From Archilochus colubris (lineage: Eukaryota; Chordata; Aves; Apodiformes; Trochilidae): a DNA stretch of 64,000 bases. The stretch lies in contig CM041085.1 of NCBI GenBank assembly GCA_023079485.1, positions 31,481,121 to 31,545,120 of the forward strand. Direction: 5' to 3'. This document shows positions 50,431 to 61,300 of the stretch, piece by piece (the first letter of the stretch is position 1; every line of letters starts with the position of its first letter). Position numbers and translations under genes: made by a program. Under the pieces are notes generated by a model. The model did no database searches and was not told where the DNA came from. It saw only the letters and a program-made list of their open reading frames with translations.

Positions 50431-51603
50431 GTACATAAATTGGATTAGAGTCAGCCCAGGCTGGCTTAGAAAATATGCATTTTAGCTCTCCCTGCCAGGA
50501 AGGATTGTTTCCTACTACAGAAGATACATTTCCTGGGTACGGCAGCTTGTCACTCAGCAGCAGTATTGCTGAAACATTCTATGGACCAAACATGCTGCAT
50601 TATTTGTATTTCACCCCAACATTCAGCAAAGCCCCAATTTCTCTCAGAGTTACTCACTCTGAGACTCAAACAAATGCCCTGCTGGCCACTGTGTACAAAA
50701 CACAGCTACTCAACAAACGCATACCAGTGGCTCTACAGTGCTGGGCTCTGTGCTGCAAGATACTCAAATTCTGGCCTGCTTGTTACAAAAACCACCACTG
50801 AACTCAATCTCATCATTTTCACAAGCAGTGGAGCTCCCCTTCTATAGGGGATGCTCCAAAAACATCCCCCAGGCAAGGACTGCGTCACATCAACAGAATC
50901 ACATAAAGATCTCTCACTGCCCATCCTCTACTTACTGTGCAGTTACAAAAAGGAGAAAAGGCTTCAGACACAGAGCTACCAGTCTGGCATCCCTCACAAG
51001 CACTAGGATAAGATTTTGTTTAGAATATAAGAAGCCTGTTCAAAAGTAATGTAGCATATGCATTGGTCCCAACACTTGGAATATGTCTGTTGAAAAGTAA
51101 CGTGCAAAAAGTATGTGCACCTGAACACGTAGCATGTTGGTGTAACTACCAGTCATGGGAGTAGCTGCTCACCTAAATGCTCCCATATGTAACTATTATA
51201 ATCATGTGGGTATTTTGGATGCAGAACACTGGTCACCAACTCAGAGGTCCAAATACTAAGGCTCCCATGAGATAAAACGGTTTAAGAATCAAGTGGCATC
51301 ACACCTGGTTTGATGGTAAGAATCAAAGGGTATTGCACCTAACAAGGGAAGATGTGAAGGTTAAAGGGGATATGAGAAGTCCCCCCCCCTTGCACTATGG
51401 ATTGAGACTCCAGACACAGTGTGCATGTGGCCCTTTTCACTTCCAGGATTCTAAACCATCTTGAAAAGATACATTTTACAACTATTTACAGTAGTACTGT
51501 TATACAATGATTGTGTAGTATTGCAGAAATACATGTCAGTACTGACTATCCTGGTATATACTCTGTCACAATAAGGCAGTACAGCTAGAAATTACTGAAA
51601 GCA

Positions 51604-52703
51604 TCAAGCAAAGCTACTTGAACTGAGACACTGAAACTTTTCCCTTAAAGACTGGACAATATTCTGCTGATTAGGAGATGGTACTCTCCACAGGTAGTCA
51701 TTCAGTTTATCAGAATCACTATATGCAGTCAGATATGGGGTAAGAGCATGTTTGCTGCTGGCAGGCTTTGCAAGAGTACACGAGACAGTTTTACCACAGA
51801 GCATTTCAGATGGAGCAGCATCTGCAGTATGCAACTTAGGATCGTATTTCCTTTCTTGGTTCTGAGAAGCCTCCAAGTCAGATCCCTCATCTTCAGACTT
51901 TATTTCAACATAGTCATCATCATCTCCTTCTTCTTCAGTATCTTTAAAATTTGAAAAATAGTTCTGAGTGGCCATCTGTGCTGTCAGAGGGGAGGCCCTG
52001 TTCACTCTCAGGACCTTTTGAGAATCCTGCAGAATCATATCAGAACAGTTTTCAGGCATTTGCTTTCTCGTATCAGTCCCTGTACATCCCGACACGATAC
52101 TTGACGTTTGACAGCTGTTGAATCCGAAATTCCTATTCAAGTGGAGCTTTTTCTTGTCCATTTCATTTGGATATATGATGGCTTCTCCAGACCTGTTGAC
52201 CACAACTGAGGAAGATGACTGTGACCTGCTATAAGCCTGTGGTTTTGTATTGCTTACTCTTCTGCCAAGGGAGTTGTAGACGTGATCTTGATGTAAATTT
52301 TCTTTGTTTGGTTGGCTTATAATGGCACTCCACCTCTGTGCCGGGACATGCAAACGGTTAGAAATCTGAAGGGAAGGCACTGAGCCAGCTGATGGCAGCT
52401 GCCTTGAATTGCTTTTTGTACCAGCTTCTGTATAGGAGCTCTTGCCCTTCAGGTCTTGGGATTCAGGCCATGGCGAGTAGTCGGCCAGCTCGCCGTTACT
52501 GTACGTAGAATGCAAAAGCCAATCCTCTGCTCTTGAGCATTCACTGGCAGCCTGGGAGTGAGGAGCAGAAGCAGCCACGGGTGTGGAATACCTCCCAGCT
52601 GATGGCTCCTGAGAGGTGGCCCAGGCTTCCTTTTGGACTTTAGGTACACTTTCCCTAAAGATGATTTGGTCATAAAGTTGAGAGTATTCAGCTATTCTGG
52701 CAC
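51604..52703 (-). CDS. PLEKHG1: PLEKHG1 last coding exon with stop codon
   Basis: Acceptor TCTTTCTAG; the exon runs 366 codons plus two bases to TGA at 51606-51604. It begins [20 protein letters not shown] and ends [14 protein letters not shown], both conserved in PLEKHG1. An acidic stretch [20 protein letters not shown] lies in the middle. The C-terminal [23 protein letters not shown] block is the most conserved part after the PH domain. Confidence 0.96.
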
Positions 52704-55700
52704 CTAGAAAGAAGAGAGAATGTACTAAGTAGAGGCAAGCAATCCATTCAAATGAGTCACGTGAAAACTTAAAAATCCCCAAACACTTTGGAAAGCGGAA
52801 AGTTTAATGGTCTGTCAATGTCTTCAATCTCAACAAAGTAATATGAAGTAAAGGAAGCTGGAAGAACTGTGCAGTGCATTGCATTTCAGTACCTTGCATT
52901 GAAAAACAGAATCATAAGGTACCTTGCAACAGTAAACAGTCATGCAGGATGCAGTGTAGCACACAGTTCCAGTAATATGCTGCTTGTTTCATGTTAAAGT
53001 AAAAAAGAACACTCTGAAAATGGCTTGGTAAGTAAGATATTTAGGGGCTTATAAACATCACTAGAAGGCAAGAGTGACACTCTTGCAGATGAAATCTGCT
53101 GGCTCCATATCTCCAGCTGGGTTAAATTAACCATGGACAAAAATAGTTCCAAGACTGTTGCATGTCCACAACTTTCCATATTCTTAAGAAAGAGCAAGAA
53201 GATCTGCTCTTTCTTATCTGACTCCATTCCTTATGTTTGTGTGATGTGGATGGTACCTGGTCAGATGTAAATGACTCACTAGAAGGTGAACATACCAGAA
53301 AACGACACCTTTTTAGTTGAACTGTCACGATCACACACTCTTAAAGGAAATAGCTGCTTTTTTGTAAAGAGGCCAATAGTGCTTCAGGCATAAGTTCTAT
53401 TTCCAGCTTAAGCTGAATTGATCTCTTCTGACACTAGCCCACTGTTTATTACAAGATCTATCAAGTAACAACATGAATTTATTGTGATATAAAGGACGAT
53501 TCACATCAGAAGCAGTCACAGAAAACCTAATTTCTGTGGTAACATAGAATATGCAATACTGATACTCAACTACTAAGGTGGCGAAAACTCAACCTTCTAG
53601 TTCAGTACACAAATGTCACTGGAAGTTACTAAAGAAATATATTTGTATAGAAATGTTTTTGACATACCAATAGCAGGACCACCTTGTTTCTTCTCCTCCA
53701 GAATAGCAGCAAGATCTTTGTGTTTCATTTTTTGTTGTCTGCTAGCTGGCTGTTCCTGCTCTGGGCTTTTAACTTTCAAAAGCTGGTTAGCCTTCTTAAT
53801 TTTTTGACTGTATTGTCTTGCCATCATAAAAACTCTGTTTTTTGTTTTATCCACAACAGCCAAGTCATTTTCCATGCCCTCTGCATGAGTGTTGGACAGA
53901 ACACTATTGGCAGATTCGTATGGGCTGTCTACGAAAGGCATCTCACTGGAGAAAGAAGATCTGTTCAGACTCATAGAAGAGTTCTCCTTGCATGGTGTGG
54001 TGTCTTCAAGCCTGAGATTGGCCTCGCTTATAGTGGCAGCCCTGGGCTTAACAGCTTTAGGGAAAATAGGAGTTTCTGGTAGAGACAGAGTAGACAGTGA
54101 GTAATCTACATCTTTACTCAATTCAGGTGTACTACCTGCGTGCAACCTTTCCTGCATATCATCTTTACAAACGGGAAAGGCTGCAAGAAGACGGTCTCTT
54201 GTCTTTTCCTCATTCTTCTTGATGTAGTTCTCCAGGTCATTCCAAATCTCATCTACTTCCTCTGAAAGTTTATCTGCTGCAGACTTATGGGAGAGTGAAT
54301 CAGAGTTGGAGGAGCTATCTACTAAGCTCAAATAGTCATTTTCGACAGGAACACGATGGTAAGGACTTTCATCTTCACTGAACTGGAGACTCTCTTCAGA
54401 AACAAACTGCTGTAAATTGTCACAGCATGCAAAATCTTTTCCCAGGCCCAGAAAACCCCGCCTTTTAGAGCCTTTTAAATTCAACAGTGGTGCTTCTGGA
54501 AGCACGATGGTGTCATAGATGTTGTCCTCAACGATCCTGAGCTCATCCAAACTTGAAGTAGGTGCTTCTCTACTGAGTGATATCTCATCCCTACTAGCAT
54601 GAATGGAGGCTCTGTTTTGCTTTGCTGTCCTCTTTTTTGAGGGTGAATCTAAGCTGCTTTTGTTCTCAGCCTCGTAGAGAGAGTCTCTAGCAGATCTCTG
54701 AGGACCACGGTCTGCCTCCTCCCTCCTTGTCAGACCCATCATTTTTAAGTCTTCATAGCTTATATTATCATAAACATGTTCAATATCATCGATGGTCAGC
54801 TCCTCTGAAGATTCGGGATACGCATTCATACTGCTCCCCTCTGTTCTCTTTGCTTCTCTCCGAGAGTTGCGCTCCCCAATTTTATACCTGGTGCTGGCAG
54901 GACCCGAGTTACTTTCACCAGCACTACTGGCCCGCCTGACAATTTTGTGACGAGTGGGGCTGGAGGCCTCGCTTTGATGCACTACCCCCAAGTGCCAGCT
55001 GCATGGACGCCCAGAAGATCCCCTCCTCTCTCCACCAACAGCTGACCTAGCACTGGGTGTAGACACGGATGGCACAAACATCTGATAATCATCTTCGTCG
55101 TCTTCATTCTCATAAGGTGGGCGCCGGCTGGGAAAGAGCGCCTGCCTGATCTGATGGTCAGTCCAGATGTTTCGAATAGAGGTGCTTCCCCCCAGGATAT
55201 TCATGATTAGGGAGTTGTTCTGGGGTGTGCTGAATTGTCGAGGCAACTGTGGCTGTCTGGCTGAGCAGGAAAAGGGAAGATCGGTATTCAGCTGGCTGGA
55301 CTCTTCATCTGACGGGTCCTTGGAACTCTGGGGACATTTGAAATACACAGATAAGGTTAGCCTATCCCCCACAATAATACAGCAATTCTCTCTGTTCCCA
55401 GAGCTGCCACGGTACCAGGGTGCCTGACAGGATGGAGTCAGGTGGAGATGGGCAGGGTGAGCAGGCTCCTTGCTAGAGAGCCAAAGACCCAAGGTTGCAA
55501 TGCCAGACTACTTTGCCTCCTAATCCTTAGCATGGCTCAGAGGTCACTCTTGTCATTTAAGAACAACTTACTTAAAATACAAAACACTGGCTCATGCTAA
55601 CACATGAATTATTAAAGACAAATTTGTTTGGCAGGGGTTAGATTAAACCTTTTATGCTAACTCTGCAGATTCACAATTGGATTAAGCTAAACTGACTCTG

Positions 55701-58279
55701 GGTTTGTGCCAAAAGTTTTGCTCTCCTCCCTTTCCCCTTCCCTATAACCCTAGCAGAAAGGTATGCTTTGCTGTCTAGCACATACTACTAAACATCTCAG
55801 TCTTCTGCAAGTAAGTCTTCCTTCAGCTCAGCTAGTGGATCTAAATTACAGCAAGGCCACATGCCTGCTAATGCTAATATGAATGATGCTGTAGATGTTC
55901 CTGAACAAAGGCCCAAAAATTTAATTCCTTCTGGCTTAATTTAATCTGATGGGTTTGACTGTTTTTTTCCCCCTGTCCAAAAAGAATTGTTTTTCATCAT
56001 ACAGATAAATATTTCCATGTTATGAATACAAACACGTTACATAAACAGAAGATGACTTATCTCTCTACTTAGGAACAACAAATTTCTTTGACATATCAAG
56101 GATGCACAGCAAAATGAAGTGAAGAAAATTTACATACCTGCACTTCACACTTGTTGAGATTAACACTTCTCCGTTTTTCAACATTTTCAGCAGCTTGACT
56201 GTTAAGTCTTTTCCTTCCCCCTTTCAATTTCTGCAGTGAGTTTTGCTGCATTCCCTGTAGTTTAAAAGAGCAAGGGAGGGGTGAAAAAAAAATCTACAGT
56301 TCTTTGTACAGCCTTGTGCAGAAGAATTACTAGCAGCTAGAATATGCTACATATCCACAATGGGAGGAAAAATGCTCATTAGTAGTTGAGGCACTGGCAC
56401 AACAATGATTCAGAGCCAAGAAAACTTTCTTTATGATAACCAATTAAATGAAATCAATCCATGCAGCTTGTCAAAACAAGTTGAAAGCAGAATCTATGTA
56501 TAAAAATACAGATTAAAAAGAATATGTAGAAACTAAATGAGAGAAAGAGCTTAATCTCACAGCCAAAGTTATGGCAGAAGAAGGAATCAAAAAAAAAGCA
56601 ATTTTCAAAGGCTTTTTAAAGGGGGGGTCTAAAATGCGGAGGGGATAGTCTTGCTATCACTTGCAATCTTGAAAACAAGAAAGAGGTCTAAAGTAAAAAA
56701 ATATGCTGTCATCCAATTAGCAAAAAGAAAAGAAACAAAACACCCAACCAAAAAAAAACCAAAACCCCAACAAACTAAAGGCCAGAACATTGTATGTTAA
56801 GCGGTATCCAAATTAACACAGAGTGAAGGGCATGTATGGTGGCAGCAAGGGCAATCTGAGTAGGTACTGTTGCCAGATGTAGGATTAAACAGTAAGCTTC
56901 TATTATATATTTTTAGAGTGGTGTTCTTTTGCACTTCCTCATTCTTTTGTCCTTACGTAAGGAAGAGGGAAAATTACAAGATGCTACACTACTATGAGAT
57001 AGTATTTTATCAAAGATTTACAAAGCAAATACTGTAATTTCAAAGAGAAAGTGCACAGTAAGCTTTAAAAAGAACTTGAGTAATAGGTTTCAGATAATTC
57101 ATAAAATAAGTGGACCACACAGTGATATGACCTCAGCATAACCTAAACCAAACAAATTGAAAACCTATGTTCTTTAATATGGTCACATTTCACTACATAG
57201 TTCATAGGTGTAGAAACATGATGCAGAGTGGGGAGAACTACCACCTGTCAAAGGACTCTGCAATGGGAAGAGAGAAGGATTCCCACCTCCACAAATCCTA
57301 TTCAGAACATCTTATCTTGAAGTTCACGTTATCTACTGCTAGCAGCTTACAGGTCAAGAAACATCAGACATGGCACTAAATCTTAACATGTCATCTAATT
57401 CAAAATATTTCTAAGGAGAAAGAGATATTAACACTTGTAACACATTCCTGCATCCTTGCAGTTTTATAGGTAATTTGAATCTCTCTTCTATCCTCCCTAG
57501 GAAAAAAGAACTTTATATTTTTTCTCTTCTTTTTTCCACCTGTTCAGACTCTTCTTCATCATCAGCATCAATCTGTGACATAGCAGAAGTCTGGAGATTT
57601 TCATCCTGATCGCTGCTGTAGGCTGGTTCAATGGACTCTTGAAATTGGCTCTCCAGCCCACTGGGTTCCAAGGAGTCCTTTTTCCTAGAATTCAGCAGGG
57701 CATCATTTGATCCTAGTTTGGTGGCTTGAGATAGCAGGGCTCCTTCAATGCTGATCCGCTAAAAAGCAAAACCCGCGACAGAACTTTTAAGCAAAGTTCA
57801 TGGAAGTTTTATATATTAAATATAAATATTTAAAAAATTTATTTATAATCATCATAAATATTTCAAATAGAAATTATATTTTAGTAAGACACCATTTTAC
57901 ATCAGCATTCTAGGCAATGTTTAAGCCAAGTTCAGTTAGCTGCACAGAGATTTATCAAAAAGTAAGTAAAACAATCAGTATTTTTCCATAGACTATTTAG
58001 AACTGACAAAAGGTATTCAAAAACATCCACTCGAATCATGGGCTTTAGTTTTCTGACATTCCAGTGATGTCATATCTAATGCATCTTGTTTGTAAAACTT
58101 AGGCACACTCTCACTTAAAATTCCATTCCAACTAAAAGCCTAGGACCTGAAATTTAACATGAGACAGTCAAACTGCACTGGGAACTTCATTACAGATTCT
58201 TACAGAAAATGCAAAAATTATAAATGCTCACTTCTTCTCGCTTCAGTTGTATCAGCTCTGGTCATATATCACAACTTAA

Positions 58280-58318
<39 letters not shown>

Positions 58319-61300
58319 ATAAGCTGAAACTTTCATTTAATAAATGCAAAGACGTGCTCTAAAGAATAAGCACCACCTTCATACACACAACTTTGGTGAC
58401 CATAGTGATATTTTAAAGCACCCCACAGAATTATAAAGTACAACCAGATACAGACCAGTTTTTTATTCTTCATTAGATATTCCTGAAATAGTTAGCTGTA
58501 TTTCTATTGCTTTCATTTCAATAATCTTATTCAAGATGCTAAACAACAATTATGGGTTTGTTTCCATTCTTAAATCCTACACAACCAAGAAGATATCTAT
58601 TCTACAGTAAATACTGTACTCTAAGTCATTTAAATGTGCTAAACCATGAAATGTAAGAAATGGCTTACCTTTTGCATATCTGGACTTACATCTGAAAACA
58701 GAAATATATATTTCACCATAAATGAATAACCAAACTGGTACCAGTCTACGTCCATTTTACTGCTACACTAGTATCCCACTTATGAATTCCCCAAGGAGGA
58801 TAAAATACTGCAGCAACTGACCAAACAATTGATAAAAACAGAAGTAGCATGGGTTGAACATGAGGTCCTGATTTTGCAACCCTGACATGATAGGGGCAAC
58901 TACTCACACTGGCCACAGCTCTGTGTGTTCAGCTTCCATTTGCTAGGATGTTTAAAGAACATAACATTTTTTGATTTTTACACACTTAGTGTTCCCCTCC
59001 TCACACCCCACCGTCAAAGAATTTAGGGAAAGTTATAGGAGAAAAGAATCCATCTTAATGTTTTACAAAGTACAGAAACACAAGGTCAATAAACAGTAGA
59101 CATAGTAGCTTACCATTTGACTTCAAAACTTTATGGACTCTAGATGAGGGTTCTGAAAAAGACAGCAATGTGTTTAAGAACTCCAGCATCTCAAAGAAAC
59201 TTACGGGTACAGCTTGGTCAACTTTTCATAATATGGATAACAAAATTTAAGCTTCTGAGCCCATGCAGGGAAGTCAGCTTTACATTTCTTAATCACCTTA
59301 TTTCCTCATGAAAAAAAAATACATGTTCAAGTGTCAAACCTACATCTGTTTTTTAGTAAAATATCTATATTTCTTAATGCAATAGCAGCTCAAAAGAGGA
59401 ACACAGTGACTGCTCTTTGAAGTCATCTATAACAAAGACAGTTGTGGCTTCAAGAGGAAACTAACAGTAATTATGGACATATGTTTAAGTTAGAAGAAAA
59501 AAACCCTCAAAGTCAGCATAACCACTTCTCAGATCCCTGTTATCACAGACATTACGCTATGTAAAGACAGGAATTACGTTTTAAAATGACAAACCTATCA
59601 CAATCAGGATGAAGCCACTTCTGAGACAGTAATTACTTAGGGCATGGTGTAGAAATGCCAGATTTAAATAACGTGACCAGCTTCCCTGCATATATATTCT
59701 TTCATCCATTATAAAGTACCAAATGCTTTTTTATGCATCCATGATAGGAATCCATTGAATTAAATGCAAACAGTGGATTAAAAAAAAAAATCATACAAAC
59801 CCTAAATTTAATAAGATACTCCACCCATACCTGACAGATACTGTGCCTTGTTAGGTCTGTGTGGAGTACAGGCTAATTCCAAGTGCCCAGCCCCACCCAA
59901 CCCTAAACAATCCCGTTTTCCATCTTGTCATCTTGATAGTAAAGGAGTTTATTCACCTGATTTCCTCCTCACTCTGTGAGGAGCACTGCCTTCTTTAGGC
60001 TGGTAGGATGATTTCATTTCTCCCTCAGGGCTATAGTGGAAGCCTGGATGATCTGTGGAACAAGCAGAGGCAGAAGGAATAAGAGAGAAAAAGGCATCAC
60101 TTCACAAGCCTCTGCAGCTCTCTTCAGAGGCAGTGCTATCATCCCTCTATGACTGACAAAGTGTCACTTCATCAGAGCCTGAAGAAACACAAGCAAGGTG
60201 GTGTGCTGCTGTAGGGTAGATGTTAACCACCCAGCCCATTTAGTTGTGCCTTGCTCCAGACAGCTAACCCAGCAACATTTATGCACTATCATCATCTTTA
60301 ATTGCCAGTTTCTCAGTCAGAGTCTTCCTGACCAATACAACTACATAAGCAACCAAAAAAACTGCTTTATGCCAAGACTTCCTAAGCATTTATATCATAG
60401 GACAATTATTCTAGTTCCTTTACATTGCTATGAATCACTGGCAACATGAAGAGCTAACACAGCTTGCACCAGCCAAGGCAGTGAGCAGGGACAGAGCAGA
60501 GGAGACTGGGCTCAGTACAGAGGCAGCAGCACCACACATGCTCTATGGCCCTGGCTCCTGGTCAGACACAGATAAAGTCTTCAGACACAAGCACAAGCCT
60601 GCTGGGTCTCAGGATGGAATTTTTTTGTTCTTTTTCTTCTCAGGGTTGTTCTGAAGGTGCAGAAGCTTTCTGCTGTAGCAGAGGGAGAGGAGAGCAGCTG
60701 CTCCACTAACTGGGCAAGAGGCAGCCCAGAGGCTGCTGCAGAAGCTCTGGGCTCCCTCATTTCCCTTCCAGAGAGGCTGTGCACACATTTTAATTTTTCA
60801 AAATGAAAGTGATAAAGAACCAACTTACGTATAGCATCCATTTCCAGAATTGCCTGTTTTGCCTGAAAGAGAAAAAAACAACAAATGAAAAGGTGTAATT
60901 TCTACTTCTATAAGTAGAAGAACAACGTGCACTGCATATTGCAGATAGGAGTGAGTGTGTATTGTAAGAAAAGGCAAGTTGGATTTCTGAACTACACAAT
61001 ACGCTTAACAGCATAACTTTCTGTCTTTCACTGTGTATTGGACACATCACATATGTGAAAAAAATATTTCTGACAGAAGCTTACCAGAGCTTCACACAAA
61101 ACTCTTTTATTCCCTGCTCATGGCAGTTCTGCACTGCATGCCCACCTCCCTTCCTGGCAGCACAAGAGGAGGAATGTGTCCCTGGAGCACTGCTGGAGTG
61201 AGGTATTTCTGGAGCACGCATTGATGGCACATCTGATGGCAAAAACTACTGTGGCTTCAAAAGACAGGGGGGGGTTGTGCTGTGCTGAGATCCTGCTGCA

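Larger units (their letters stand above)
49503..51603 (-). other. PLEKHG1: PLEKHG1 3' untranslated region
   Basis: About 2.1 kb follow the PLEKHG1 stop codon with no open frame of note. Minus-strand AATAAA signals occur at plus 50425-50430, 50367-50372 and 49519-49524. A T17 run at 49590-49606 (A-run in the transcript) lies near the distal end. The exact cleavage position is inferred. Confidence 0.75.

Noticed and set aside
53613..55427. Plus-strand open frames opposite the large PLEKHG1 exon
   Set aside because: They are complement shadows of the conserved PLEKHG1 reading frame.
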